A stretch of 36,609 nucleotides of DNA from Caulobacteraceae bacterium (GCA_019695035.1 JAIBAU010000023.1:1-36609), one strand, 5' to 3'. Counted from the stretch's first letter, positions 9,108 to 17,390 are shown. A program made the numbers and translations. The notes: a model not told the origin generated them from the letters alone.

Positions 9108-10343
9108 ATGCCGAAGGAAATGGATCTCGCCGGCCTCGCTTCGGCCGGCGGCTGGCTGCGCTGGCGGCGCAAGCACGCCGATCTGGAGCCCGGCACCCCC
9201 TGCATGAACTGCGAGACTCCCCTGCAGGGGACCTACTGCCATAACTGCGGCCAGCTGGCGGAGAGCTTCCACAAATCGGTATGGCACCTGTTCGCCGAGG
9301 CGCTGGAGAGCTTCTTCCATTGGGACGGCCGGCTGTGGCGCACGCTTCCGCCGCTGATCTACAAGCCCGGCGAACTCACCGGCAACTACATCAACGGCAA
9401 ACGCGCCTACCAGGTGCCGCCGCTGCGCCTGTTCCTCGTCCTCCTGGTCATCGTGTTCTTCGCCGGCCAGTACGGCACGGGCGGTCACGGGGACGCCCCC
9501 GCACCGGGGTTCCAGGGTCCGGCGGGCGCGAAAGTGAGCGCCACCGCCGACGGGGCGCGGGCGCAGGCGCGCAGAGACGTCATGGCCGACAAGACCATGA
9601 CCGAGGCCGATCGGCGCGTGGCCCTCGCGGCCATCGACAATAACTGGGCCACTTTCGGCGGGGCCCTGGCCGACAGCATCCGCGAGAACTCGGAAGCGGC
9701 GATGAGCGAGCGTGCGGCCAAGGGCAAGCCCCCTGCGCCCTGGGACGCCACCCAGGGCGGCACGACCCGCGACCGCATCAGGGTCGGTGACAGCGAAGCC
9801 GGCTCGACCAATGGGCAGATCGTCTTCAGCGACGACAAGACCAACCCCGCGGTCAGCCGCTGGTTCGAGGACCGGGCCCGCGCCATCCAGCAGGACCCCA
9901 AGCGGTTCTGGATGATCATCGAGAACTGGGCCCATCGGATCGCCGTTCTGGCCTTGCCCATCTCGGCCCTGATCCTGACCCTGCTGTTCGTCTTCCAGCG
10001 CCGCTTCTACGTCTACGACCACCTCATCTTCTCGATGCACAGCCTGTCGTTCCAGCTGCTCCTGCTGTCGACGCTGTGGATCCTCGGACGCTGGTTCGGG
10101 GCCTGGGTGTGGTTCGGCCTTCTGCTGTCTCCAGCGCACCTGTTCGTCCATATGCGGGGGACCTACAAGACCGGCATAATCCTGACCCTGGTGCGGATGT
10201 TCTTCCTGTTCATCTTCACGACCTTCGCCTTCAGCGGTCTGGCCCTGCTGCTCTTTTACCTGGGCTTCAACGACATGGGACCGGCCGCGCCGGCGCCCGC
10301 CAGTCCGCCGGCGGCCAGCGCATCGGCCGTCAACCTCTCCTGA
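9108..10343 (+). CDS. DUF3667 membrane protein with zinc ribbon
   Basis: The ATG at 9108 follows AGGGGGGA at good spacing, giving 411 residues; the frame runs open further upstream into the hydratase gene but has no support there. Residues 32-47 are a compact zinc ribbon, CMNC-x8-CHNC, typical of DUF3667 proteins. After SFHKSVWHLFAEALESFFHWDGRLWRTLPPLI and KPGELTGNYINGKRAYQVPP comes a hydrophobic segment LFLVLLVIVFFAG. A long, hydrophilic, probably non-cytoplasmic region of ~150 residues follows, then three or four more membrane segments. The family has no established function. A possible -10 (GCTATAGT) lies at 9072-9079. Its place between liuC and the alpha-subunit gene gives no clear hint to its job. 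Confidence 0.85.
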   Translation: MPKEMDLAGLASAGGWLRWRRKHADLEPGTPCMNCETPLQGTYCHNCGQLAESFHKSVWHLFAEALESFFHWDGRLWRTLPPLIYKPGELTGNYINGKRAYQVPPLRLFLVLLVIVFFAGQYGTGGHGDAPAPGFQGPAGAKVSATADGARAQARRDVMADKTMTEADRRVALAAIDNNWATFGGALADSIRENSEAAMSERAAKGKPPAPWDATQGGTTRDRIRVGDSEAGSTNGQIVFSDDKTNPAVSRWFEDRARAIQQDPKRFWMIIENWAHRIAVLALPISALILTLLFVFQRRFYVYDHLIFSMHSLSFQLLLLSTLWILGRWFGAWVWFGLLLSPAHLFVHMRGTYKTGIILTLVRMFFLFIFTTFAFSGLALLLFYLGFNDMGPAAPAPASPPAASASAVNLS

Positions 10344-10361
10344 GCGGGCGGACGGCGGGTC

Positions 10362-10390
10362 TTGCCATCCGCCGCCGCCCGTCGGATTAG
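10362..10390 (+). promoter_or_regulatory. Candidate promoter of the carboxylase alpha-subunit gene (leaderless)
   Basis: TTGCCA (10362-10367), a 17-base spacer, and GATTAG (10385-10390). The -10-like hexamer ends seven bases before the ATG at 10398, and no Shine-Dalgarno is visible. The match is weaker than at the other two Liu promoters, but the position relative to the start codon is the same. Confidence 0.4.
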
Positions 10391-10397
10391 CAGCGTC

Positions 10398-12398
10398 ATG
10401 TTCAAGTCCGTCCTGGTCGCCAACCGCGGCGAGATCGCCCGCCGGGTTTTCCGAACCGCCCGCGCGATGGGGATCCGCACGATCGCGGTCTATTCCGAAG
10501 CCGACGCCGAGTCGCTGCATGTGCGCGAGGCGGACGAGGCTGTCCTTCTGGGCCCCGCGCCGGCCCGCGAGAGTTATCTCGACGCGAAGAAGGTCCTGGC
10601 CGCGGCGAAGGCTACCGGGGCGGAAGCGATCCACCCGGGCTACGGCTTCCTGTCCGAGAACGCCGAATTCGCCGAGGCGGTGATGAAGGCCGGCGTCGTC
10701 TGGATTGGACCGCCGCCCGCCGCCATTCGCGCCATGGGCCTGAAGGACGCCGCCAAGAAGCTGATGGACGACGCCGGCGTGCCGGTGACCCCGGGCTATC
10801 TGGGCGAGGATCAGTCGCTGGAGCGGCTCACCAGCGAAGCGGGCAAGGTTGGCTATCCCGTACTGATCAAGGCCGTGGCTGGCGGCGGCGGGAAGGGCAT
10901 GAAGCGGGTCGACCGACCCGAGGATTTCGCCGACGCCCTGGCTTCGGCCCAGCGCGAGGCGAAAGCGGCCTTCAACAACGACCTGGTTCTCATCGAGAAG
11001 TACGTTACGCGTCCCCGGCACATCGAGGTGCAGGTGTTCGGGGACAGCCACGGCCAGGTTGTCCACCTGTTCGAGCGTGACTGCTCGCTGCAGCGCCGCC
11101 ACCAGAAGGTCATCGAGGAAGCGCCCGCGCCGGGCATGGATGAGAAGACCCGCCAGGCGGTCACCGACGCCGCGATCAAGGCGGCCCGGGCGGTGAACTA
11201 TGTCGGCGCCGGCACGGTCGAATTCATCGCTGACGCGTCGGAGGGTCTGCACGGCGACCGCATCTGGTTCATGGAGATGAACACCCGGCTGCAGGTCGAG
11301 CATCCGGTCACCGAAGCCATCACGGGCCAGGACCTGGTCGAATGGCAATTCCGCATCGCCGCGGGCCAGCCGCTGCCCCTGAAGCAGTCCGAGATCACCG
11401 CGACGGGCTGGGCCATGGAGGCGCGCCTCTATGCCGAGGATCCGGCCCGGGGCTTCCTGCCGTCGATCGGGCCGCTCGACCACTTCCGCCTGCCGGACGG
11501 CGACGAAATCCGCGTCGACACGGGGGTCGAGGAGGGCGGTGAGGTCAGCCAGTATTACGACCCGATGATCGCCAAGCTGATCGTCCATGGCGAGGATCGG
11601 GACTCGGCCGCCGCCTATCTGGCGGACGTGTGCCGGGAGGTCGAGGTCTGGCCGGTGCGCACCAACGCCGCTTTCCTCGCCCGCTGCCTGGACCACCCTG
11701 ATTTCGTCGAGGGCGAGGTCGATACCGGCTTCATTCCCGCGCGTCTGGACCAGCTCGTACCGGAAGGGTCCTCGTCCGACGCCAGGGTCGCGGCCCTGGC
11801 GCTCGCCGCCGAAGACGCGTCCGCGCACCTTGGCCTGCCCGGCGACGGCGACCGGCTGTCGCCCTGGCAGGCGACCCCGGATGGGCTCTACGGCTTCCGG
11901 CTCAACGCCCCGGCCTTCACCACCCATCGGGTCGAGGTGAACGGCGAGACCGTCACCGGGCGGGCGCGTCCGTTCCTGCCGGGCGAGTGGCGCTGGCTGG
12001 TCGAACACGAGGGCCGCATCGAGGAGGTCGCCGTCCTGCACGAGCAGGTCGTCCTCTCCGAACACCGGGCCATCGGCTTCGTCCGTTCCGGCGAGGGGGT
12101 GGTGCTGTTCGACGAGGGGCTGGCCGTCGAAATCCGCGAGGACGAGATCACCGGCCACGGGGGCGCCGAGGCCCAGGCCTCCGGGTCGCTGACCGCGCCG
12201 ATGCCCGGCAAGATCGTCGCGGTTCAGGCGCGGGCCGGCGCGAAAGTGGCCAAGGGCGCGCCGCTGCTGGTCATGGAGGCGATGAAGATGGAGCACGCCA
12301 TGACCGCCCCCTTCGACGGGGTGGTGGCGGAACTCCCCGTCAAGTCGGGCCAGCAGGTGACGGAAGGCACGCTGCTGGCCAGGGTCGAGCCGGTCTAG
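10398..12398 (+). CDS. liuD: Methylcrotonyl-CoA carboxylase, biotin-containing (alpha) subunit
   Basis: A 666-residue biotin carboxylase/biotin carrier fusion. Starting at MFKSVLVANRGEIARR matches the family; an upstream TTG in frame is ignored. The biotin carboxylase N-domain is 1-115, the ATP-grasp domain follows with the glycine-rich loop AGGGGKGMK (161-169), EVQVFGDSHG and the active-site region EMNTRLQVEHPVTE, then the C-domain (ARLYAEDPARGFLPSIG). A BT linker domain that contacts the beta subunit spans about 470-590. The carrier domain ends the protein with biotinylated Lys630 in EAMKMEH. It uses ATP and bicarbonate to carboxylate biotin for transfer by the beta subunit. Propionyl-CoA or geranyl-CoA carboxylases are alternatives by sequence alone, but the neighbours favour methylcrotonyl-CoA. 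Confidence 0.93.
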   Translation: MFKSVLVANRGEIARRVFRTARAMGIRTIAVYSEADAESLHVREADEAVLLGPAPARESYLDAKKVLAAAKATGAEAIHPGYGFLSENAEFAEAVMKAGVVWIGPPPAAIRAMGLKDAAKKLMDDAGVPVTPGYLGEDQSLERLTSEAGKVGYPVLIKAVAGGGGKGMKRVDRPEDFADALASAQREAKAAFNNDLVLIEKYVTRPRHIEVQVFGDSHGQVVHLFERDCSLQRRHQKVIEEAPAPGMDEKTRQAVTDAAIKAARAVNYVGAGTVEFIADASEGLHGDRIWFMEMNTRLQVEHPVTEAITGQDLVEWQFRIAAGQPLPLKQSEITATGWAMEARLYAEDPARGFLPSIGPLDHFRLPDGDEIRVDTGVEEGGEVSQYYDPMIAKLIVHGEDRDSAAAYLADVCREVEVWPVRTNAAFLARCLDHPDFVEGEVDTGFIPARLDQLVPEGSSSDARVAALALAAEDASAHLGLPGDGDRLSPWQATPDGLYGFRLNAPAFTTHRVEVNGETVTGRARPFLPGEWRWLVEHEGRIEEVAVLHEQVVLSEHRAIGFVRSGEGVVLFDEGLAVEIREDEITGHGGAEAQASGSLTAPMPGKIVAVQARAGAKVAKGAPLLVMEAMKMEHAMTAPFDGVVAELPVKSGQQVTEGTLLARVEPV

Positions 12399-12421
12399 CG
12401 GCCGGTCAGCGGACCCCTCCC

Positions 12422-12835
12422 ATGGCCCTTCACCTGATCAAGCTCTGCGTCGGCGTATCGGAGGTCGACCAACTCACCGCCTGGGGTCGGCGCGAGCGCG
12501 GCAAGGGCTCCCCGCCGGTCGTGCACACGCGCATGACGCCCAAGCGTGTCGGCGAACTGCTGGAGGGCGGCTCGCTCTATTGGGTGATCAAGGGCGTGGT
12601 CCAGTGCCGACAGCGCATCATTGCGATCGACACCATCGACGAAGGGGCCCAGCGCAGCCGCTGCGAGATTACTCTCGACGACGAGGTCGTGCGCGTCGCG
12701 CCCCAGCGCCGGGGCGCCTTCCAGGGCTGGCGCTACTACGAGGGCAAGGACGTGACCCCGGACCTGGCCTCCTGGGAGGCCGGCGAGGCGCCGCCGGAGC
12801 TGGCGGAAGCGCTGCGCGAGCTGGGCGCCTGGTAA
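12422..12835 (+). CDS. DUF1489 family protein
   Basis: A 137-residue cytoplasmic protein beginning MALHLIKLCVGVSEVDQL. HTRMTPKRVGELLEGGSLYWVIKG and CRQRIIAID are typical of DUF1489, a family confined largely to alphaproteobacteria and often found near biosynthetic or recombination genes. The ending RAFQGWRYY-type segment (here GAFQGWRYYEGKDV) is also conserved. No function is known. There is no signal peptide or membrane segment. The start is 23 bases after the carboxylase alpha-subunit stop, so it may be read through from that gene. It converges on panC with a 64-base gap holding only a short CGGATCGATCCG palindrome. Confidence 0.85.
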   Translation: MALHLIKLCVGVSEVDQLTAWGRRERGKGSPPVVHTRMTPKRVGELLEGGSLYWVIKGVVQCRQRIIAIDTIDEGAQRSRCEITLDDEVVRVAPQRRGAFQGWRYYEGKDVTPDLASWEAGEAPPELAEALRELGAW

Positions 12836-12899
12836 GCGGCGCTTCTGCGGCGCAGCACGGATCGATCCGGCGTCTGCGACCAGAATCCATACTCTTTGG

Positions 12900-13796
12900 T
12901 CAGACCGGCAGGTTGTCGATCAACCTTGTCGAACCGAGCCAGGCGGCGGCCAGCACCCTGACGTTTTTGTGAAGCTCTCGGGCGGCATCCGGCTTGGTGG
13001 TCTCGAGCGGGGTCCCGGCGGTCGGCGCCAGAGTTTCGCCGTCCCGAAAGGCGACGTAATCAACCTTCTGGAAGCCCGCCGCGATCAGCGCGTCGCGAGC
13101 CTCGGCCTCGGCCTCGGCGACGGCCTGACCGCCCCGGACCCGCTCACCCGCCTCGCGCAGGATTAGGTTCAGCCGCGCCGCCACGGCGCGCTCGGTCGGG
13201 CTGAGGTACGCATTCCGCGAACTCATGGCCAGGCCGTCGGCCTCGCGCACCGTCGCTCCGGCCAGGATTTCAATCGGGAAATCAAGGTCCTGCGTCATGC
13301 GGCGGATGACCAGCAGTTGCTGGTAGTCCTTCTCGCCGAAGATGGCCACGTGCGGCTGAACCATGTTGAACAGCTTGGCCACCACCAGGGCCACGCCCCC
13401 GAACATCTGCGGCCGCGCCGCCCCTTCGAGGTCGTCCGTAACGCCGGAAACCGTTACGCTGGTTGAGAAGCCGGTTGGATAGACCTCCGTGGGCGGCGGC
13501 GCGAACAGCAGGTCGCAGCCGGCTCCGGCCAGCAGCTCGGCGTCTCTGGCCTCCTGGCGCGGATAGCGGTCGAGGTCTTCGGTCGGCGCGAACTGGGTGG
13601 GGTTCACGAAGACGCTGGCGACGACCCGGTCAGCCACGGCCTTGGCTTGCCGCACAAGGGAAAGATGACCTTCGTGCAGAGCCCCCATGGTCGGGACGAG
13701 CGCCAGCCGCTGGCCCTCACGCCTCCAGGAACGCACCTGCTCGCGCAGCGTCCCGACGCTGCGGACAATGGGCAGGGGGGCGGAAGTATCGGACAT
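12900..13796 (-). CDS. panC: Pantoate--beta-alanine ligase
   Basis: A 298-residue pantothenate synthetase, joining pantoate and beta-alanine with ATP in coenzyme A synthesis. The nucleotidyltransferase signature VPTMGALHEGHLSLV (HIGH-like) lies near the N-terminus, followed by VFVNPTQFAP, KLFNMVQPHVAIFGEKDYQQL and the KMSKS-like DGLAMSSRNAYLSP. All active-site regions are intact. I chose the ATG at 13796 (MSDTSAPLPI); an in-frame extension upstream would cross the promoter-like sequence and is less likely. No Shine-Dalgarno precedes it. panB is not adjacent here, unlike in many genomes. Confidence 0.95.
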   Translation of the reverse strand: MSDTSAPLPIVRSVGTLREQVRSWRREGQRLALVPTMGALHEGHLSLVRQAKAVADRVVASVFVNPTQFAPTEDLDRYPRQEARDAELLAGAGCDLLFAPPPTEVYPTGFSTSVTVSGVTDDLEGAARPQMFGGVALVVAKLFNMVQPHVAIFGEKDYQQLLVIRRMTQDLDFPIEILAGATVREADGLAMSSRNAYLSPTERAVAARLNLILREAGERVRGGQAVAEAEAEARDALIAAGFQKVDYVAFRDGETLAPTAGTPLETTKPDAARELHKNVRVLAAAWLGSTRLIDNLPV

Positions 13797-13803
13797 GGTT
13801 ACG

Positions 13804-13809
13804 ATAATC
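13804..13809 (-). promoter_or_regulatory. Candidate -10 element of panC (leaderless)
   Basis: On the minus strand GATTAT ends seven bases before the panC ATG, with no Shine-Dalgarno between. I see no convincing -35. The spacing is the same as at the Liu genes, which is the main reason for calling it. Confidence 0.35.
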
Positions 13810-13856
13810 GGGTTCGGCGTTAAGGACGTTTGAGAACCGCGTTTCAACGCGCCCTC

Positions 13857-13862
13857 GCTAGG
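13857..13862 (+). promoter_or_regulatory. Candidate -10 element of the SPOR lipoprotein gene (leaderless)
   Basis: GCTAGG ends eight bases before the ATG at 13871 and fits the start of the GCTANAWC consensus. There is no Shine-Dalgarno and no good -35 at the expected distance. Confidence 0.3.
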
Positions 13863-13870
13863 GTTGGCGT

Positions 13871-14524
13871 ATGGACCGCAGAAGCGTTGTCAGTCTAGCC
13901 GCCGTCATCCTCGGCGGCCTCGCCGTTTCGGGCTGCATGGAAGCGCCCCGCAACGACGGCCGGATGTTCCAGCGGTGGGCCCAGGCCGTGGTCGACATCC
14001 CGACCAGCGATGAAGAAGCGCTGGCGCGTGACCGTCTGCGCGCCCGTCAAACCCTTGCAGAGGCCGATGTCGCTGCGTCCCGGGCCGCCCCTGTCACCCT
14101 CACCGCCGAGGCCGCAGGTCTACGCCCGGCCATGACCATCAAGGTGGTCGACCCGCTTGAACTTCCTGCGGCCCGCGACATCGGCCTGCGCGCCGCCATG
14201 GACGCCGCTGGCAGCCTGGCCGGAGCCGACCGGCAGGCCACGGTCCAGCGCGCCTCCCTGGGCCAGGCGTCGCCGGCGGGACCGTGGATCGCCCAGATCG
14301 CCGCCTTCCGGAGCCAGGCCGACGCCGAGGCCCAGTGGCGCAAGCTCAAGGCCGTCAGCGGCTCGGCGCTGTCAGGCGTGACGCCGCGCTTCGAGCCCGT
14401 CGACCTCGGTGCGAAGGGGCGCTGGGTGCGTCTCAAGGCCCCCGGCCTGCCGAGCCGCGCCGCCGCCGCCGCCGTCTGCCGCGCCGCCGGCGTCACCGAC
14501 GAATGGTGCGTCAAGCCGGCCTGA
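13871..14524 (+). CDS. SPOR domain-containing lipoprotein
   Basis: A 217-residue protein. MDRRSVVSLAAVILGG and the lipobox AVSGC put the lipid-modified cysteine at residue 22, so it is probably anchored in the outer membrane and faces the periplasm. The middle (~30-130) is Ala/Arg-rich without a recognisable domain. The last ~80 residues look like a SPOR domain, opening with GPWIAQIAAFRSQADAEAQW and ending with a hydrophobic VCRAAGVTDEWCVK. SPOR domains bind denuded septal peptidoglycan, so septal localisation is likely. Two C-terminal cysteines could form a disulfide. The neighbour downstream is mipZ, consistent with division work. I cannot name the specific ortholog. Confidence 0.8.
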   Translation: MDRRSVVSLAAVILGGLAVSGCMEAPRNDGRMFQRWAQAVVDIPTSDEEALARDRLRARQTLAEADVAASRAAPVTLTAEAAGLRPAMTIKVVDPLELPAARDIGLRAAMDAAGSLAGADRQATVQRASLGQASPAGPWIAQIAAFRSQADAEAQWRKLKAVSGSALSGVTPRFEPVDLGAKGRWVRLKAPGLPSRAAAAAVCRAAGVTDEWCVKPA

Positions 14525-14546
14525 GCCGGCCCCTTACCTGTGAACA

Positions 14547-14616
14547 GAGTCGAAACGCCGCGTTGACGGCGGGCCCGCCCGCGGGACACTTCCCCCAAGC
14601 TCGCAGCTGTTGAGTC
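14547..14616 (+). promoter_or_regulatory. mipZ upstream region with two GANTC methylation sites
   Basis: GAGTC occurs at 14547-14551 and 14612-14616 within the 109 bases between the SPOR lipoprotein and mipZ. GANTC is the target of the cell-cycle DNA methyltransferase CcrM in Caulobacterales. A possible promoter, TTGACG (14563-14568), 17 bases, ACACTT (14586-14591), lies between them. In C. crescentus, mipZ expression is reported to depend on CcrM methylation and GcrA. Confidence 0.5.
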
Positions 14617-14633
14617 GGGCGGGGGTGAAAACC

Positions 14634-15467
14634 ATGTCGAAAGCGCGCGTTGTCGTCGTTGGCAACGAGAAGGGCGGGGCGGGCAAGTCCACCATCGCCA
14701 TCCATCTCACCACGGCCCTGGCTTGGCAGGACGCCCGCGTGGCGGTCATCGATCTCGACCTGCGCCAGCAGTCGCTGGGGCACTTCCTGGCCAGCCGTCG
14801 CAAGTGGCTCGAGGCGTCCGGCGCCTCGGCTCCGATGCCGGCCGAATTCAAGCTTGGCGACCAGCCGGCCCGCTTCGCCGACGAGGCCGCCGACGCCGGG
14901 GTGAGCCGCTTCGCCGAGATACTCGCCGAGGCGCGCGCCCGCGCCGACTTCATCGTCATCGACACGCCCGGCGGGGACACGGCCCTGTCGCGCGCGGCCC
15001 ATGCGGCGGCCGACCTGATCGTCACCCCGATGAACGACAGCTTCGTGGATTTCGACCTGCTGGGCTCGGTCGATCCCGTGACCCTCGACCTGGGAAAGCC
15101 CTCCATCTACGCCGAGACCGTCTGGGAGGCGCGCAAGCAGCGGGCGGTCACCGACGGAGGCCGTATTGACTGGGTGGTGCTGCGCAACCGCCTCGCCGTA
15201 ACCGAGGCCCGCAACCGCAAGCGCCTGGACGAGCGGATCGAGGCGCTATCCCGCCGTGTCGGTTTCAGGGTCGGGCCGGGTCTGCGGGACCGGGTCATCT
15301 ATCGCGAGCTGTTTCCCTTCGGACTGACCGTGGCCGACCTCTCGCCGGCCATCCGTCCCGTCGCCGTGTCGCTGGCCCACGTGGCGGCGCGCCAGGAGTT
15401 GCGTTCGCTGGTTCAGGCGCTCGACCTCGACCTGTCCGCCCAGCCGCTCACGGCGACGGCCGCTTGA
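14634..15467 (+). CDS. mipZ: Division-plane positioning ATPase MipZ
   Basis: A 277-residue ParA/MinD-type ATPase (C. crescentus MipZ is 274). In C. crescentus MipZ binds ParB at the chromosome poles and inhibits FtsZ assembly, restricting the Z-ring to midcell. The deviant Walker A is NEKGGAGKST with Lys13 and Lys18, and VIDLDLRQQS carries Asp42; DTPGGDTALSR is the Walker B/switch region. The C-terminal half, with RNRKRLDERIEAL, GPGLRDRVIYRELFPFG and LTVADLSP, is characteristic of MipZ and not of ParA or Soj. I start at ATG 14634 after GGGGGTGAAA; an upstream in-frame start at 14610 is less likely. Two GANTC sites precede it. A J-domain gene follows 32 bases later. Confidence 0.95.
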   Translation: MSKARVVVVGNEKGGAGKSTIAIHLTTALAWQDARVAVIDLDLRQQSLGHFLASRRKWLEASGASAPMPAEFKLGDQPARFADEAADAGVSRFAEILAEARARADFIVIDTPGGDTALSRAAHAAADLIVTPMNDSFVDFDLLGSVDPVTLDLGKPSIYAETVWEARKQRAVTDGGRIDWVVLRNRLAVTEARNRKRLDERIEALSRRVGFRVGPGLRDRVIYRELFPFGLTVADLSPAIRPVAVSLAHVAARQELRSLVQALDLDLSAQPLTATAA

Positions 15468-15499
15468 CGCCCTCCTGGGCCTGACCGAAAGGCCTGGGG

Positions 15500-15907
15500 A
15501 TGGCGCTCATCATCCTGGCCTTCTGCGTTTTCGCCGCCCTCGTCTGGCTGGGGCGGCGAGGGCCGAAGCAGCCCAACGAATGGCGCTCCGCCGCGGGGAT
15601 CGTCGGCCTGGCTTGCATCGTGGCCGGCATCGCCGTGATGGTGCGGGGACTGGTGCTGGCCGGAGCGGTGACCATCGCCGTCGGGCTGGCGCTGGGTCTG
15701 GTCGCCCGCCGCGTGCCGCTTCCCTTCGGGCCGATGACCGATGACGAGGCGCGTCGCGTGCTCGGCGTCGATGTCGACGCCGGCGAGGCCGAGATCCAGG
15801 CCGCCTACCGCGCCCGGATGCGCACGGCCCACCCGGACCAGGGCGGGGACGAGGCTGTGGCGGCCCGGCTGAACACCGCCCGCGACCGGCTTCTGAAGAA
15901 GCGCTAG
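15500..15907 (+). CDS. Membrane-anchored J-domain (DnaJ-like) protein
   Basis: A 135-residue protein with two hydrophobic segments (ALIILAFCVFAALVWLG near the start and about IVGLACIVAGIAVMVRG to VGLALGLVA), followed by a short J domain from residue ~78. The essential HPD is present in AHPDQGGDEAVAARLN, and helices II and III are recognisable (EIQAAYRARMR, ARDRLLKKR). It would face the cytoplasm and stimulate DnaK ATPase at the membrane, like DjlA- or TIM14-type proteins. The start follows GGGGATGGC closely and lies 32 bases after mipZ, so co-transcription is likely. Its client is unknown. Confidence 0.85.
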   Translation: MALIILAFCVFAALVWLGRRGPKQPNEWRSAAGIVGLACIVAGIAVMVRGLVLAGAVTIAVGLALGLVARRVPLPFGPMTDDEARRVLGVDVDAGEAEIQAAYRARMRTAHPDQGGDEAVAARLNTARDRLLKKR

Positions 15908-15914
15908 GCGGATA

Positions 15915-15939
15915 CGAAAAGACCCTCCGCGCGGGAGGG
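15915..15939 (-). terminator. Rho-independent terminator of the D,D-carboxypeptidase gene
   Basis: On the minus strand a six-pair GC stem (CCCTCC with GGAGGG, 15923-15939) is followed by TCTTTTC. It lies 30 bases after the carboxypeptidase stop, between two convergent genes. Confidence 0.7.
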
Positions 15940-15968
15940 CCTGATCATTGGAAGTCCCGGTGGGCGGG

Positions 15969-17390
15969 TCAGTCGCCCTTGAACACCAGGCAGTCGAGCT
16001 TCTTCTTCTTCAGCGCGGCGCAGGCGCTCTTGGCGGCGGCCTGGGTCATGTCGACATAGCGGACACGGTAGCGGCCGCCGGCGTTGAGGATGTCGCTGCG
16101 GGCGTGGGCGAAGTGCTCGGCGAAGCGGCGCTTCACCTCCTTGACCCAGCTGTTGGCGTCCGAGCGGGCGCGGAACGAGCCCACCTGCACCACCCATACC
16201 GCGTTGGGATCCCGCTTCGGCTTGGCCGGGGCGGGCTTGGCGCGGGCGGGCGTGGGTGCGACGCGGGTCGCCGCCGGGCGGCTCGGCTGGGCCGGATCGA
16301 CCGGCGCCAGGGAGGCCAGCACGACCGGCTGGGATTCTTCGGGCGGGTTCTCGACCGGGCGCATGCCGCCGCGGGCCGGCTGGGCGCCGCGCAGGCCGCT
16401 GGCGTTCAGGTCGGCGGTGTAGTCGCGGGGCCGGGCAGGAGCGGCCGGGGCGGGGGCTGTCGTTGTGTTGGCGGCGTAGGCCACCGGTGCCGAGGGGATC
16501 TGGGGCTCGAACAGGCTCTGGGCGACGGTGATGGTCTCGCCGTGGTCGCGGCGGCGCATCACGTCGAAACCGACGTTCAACAGGTCGGCGACATGGGTGT
16601 CGCGAGCCGCGATGGTCGGCCCCCCCAGTACGACGGTGATCAGCCGGTGGCCGTCCCGCACGCCCGAGGCCGCGAGGTTGTAGCCCGAGGCGTTGGTGAA
16701 GCCCGTCTTCAGCCCGTCCACGCCCGGCATGCGCAGCAGCAGGCCGTTGTGGTTGCGCATCTCCTGGCCGCGGAAGGTGAAGTACTTCTGGCTGAAGTAG
16801 GGATAGTACTGCGGAAAGTCGCGCATCACGGCGCGCGACAGGATGGCGATGTCCCGCGCGCTGGTCAGCTGGCGGCTGTCCGGAAGGCCATTGGCGTTGA
16901 CGAAGCGCGAGTTGGTCATGCCCAGCTCCTGCGCCTTCAGGGTCATCATGGCGGCGAAGCGGGCCTCTGTGCCGCCGACCTTTTCAGCCAGGGCCACGGC
17001 GATGTCGTTCGCCGACTTCACGGCCACGGCGCGGATGGCGTCGTCGACCGTCAGACTGTCGCCCGCGGCGAGGCCGAGCTTGGAAGGGGCCTGGGCGGCC
17101 GCTCGAGGCGACACCACCACCCGGTCGTCCGGCTTCAGCTTGCCGGTCGAAAGCGCGTCGAACACCAGGTAGAGCGTCATGATCTTGGTGATCGAGGCCG
17201 GATAGCGCGGGCTGTCGGCGCGGCGGGCGTAGAGCACCTCGCCGGTGCTGGCGTCGACCACGATGGCGGCGTACTTCGGCGAATCGACGATCGCCGCATG
17301 GGCCGGCGCCGGCACGGACGTGAATGTCGTGACCAGGGTGGAGAAGGTCAGGAGAAGCGCTAGCGCGATCCGGCGGGCGGGTGAGAACAT
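15969..17390 (-). CDS. D-alanyl-D-alanine carboxypeptidase with C-terminal SPOR domain
   Basis: A 473-residue penicillin-binding protein of the S11 (PBP5/DacF) family that trims the terminal D-Ala from peptidoglycan peptides in the periplasm. A signal peptide ends near residue 32 (PAPAHA). The three active-site motifs are intact: SITK (Ser66-Lys69), SAN (126-128) and KTG (228-230). The usual C-terminal amphipathic anchoring domain is replaced by a Pro/Ala-rich linker (~305-390) and a SPOR domain (~395-473, starting VWVVQVGSFRARSDANSW). The SPOR domain should target it to septal glycan. A terminator follows the gene. Its opposite strand encodes no supported gene. Confidence 0.93.
   Translation of the reverse strand: MFSPARRIALALLLTFSTLVTTFTSVPAPAHAAIVDSPKYAAIVVDASTGEVLYARRADSPRYPASITKIMTLYLVFDALSTGKLKPDDRVVVSPRAAAQAPSKLGLAAGDSLTVDDAIRAVAVKSANDIAVALAEKVGGTEARFAAMMTLKAQELGMTNSRFVNANGLPDSRQLTSARDIAILSRAVMRDFPQYYPYFSQKYFTFRGQEMRNHNGLLLRMPGVDGLKTGFTNASGYNLAASGVRDGHRLITVVLGGPTIAARDTHVADLLNVGFDVMRRRDHGETITVAQSLFEPQIPSAPVAYAANTTTAPAPAAPARPRDYTADLNASGLRGAQPARGGMRPVENPPEESQPVVLASLAPVDPAQPSRPAATRVAPTPARAKPAPAKPKRDPNAVWVVQVGSFRARSDANSWVKEVKRRFAEHFAHARSDILNAGGRYRVRYVDMTQAAAKSACAALKKKKLDCLVFKGD

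Noticed and set aside
8970..12296. A stop-free minus-strand frame of about 1,100 codons opposite the DUF3667 and carboxylase alpha-subunit genes
   Set aside because: It is antisense to two well-supported genes, has no recognisable domain and an Arg/Gly/His-rich composition typical of the complement of GC-rich coding DNA.
12858..12869. CGGATCGATCCG palindrome between DUF1489 and panC
   Set aside because: It is too short for a terminator without a loop or U run, and such palindromes are common by chance.
15948..17363. A 471-codon plus-strand frame opposite the D,D-carboxypeptidase gene
   Set aside because: The minus-strand product has intact SITK, SAN and KTG motifs and a signal peptide; the plus frame is low-complexity Gly/Arg/His.
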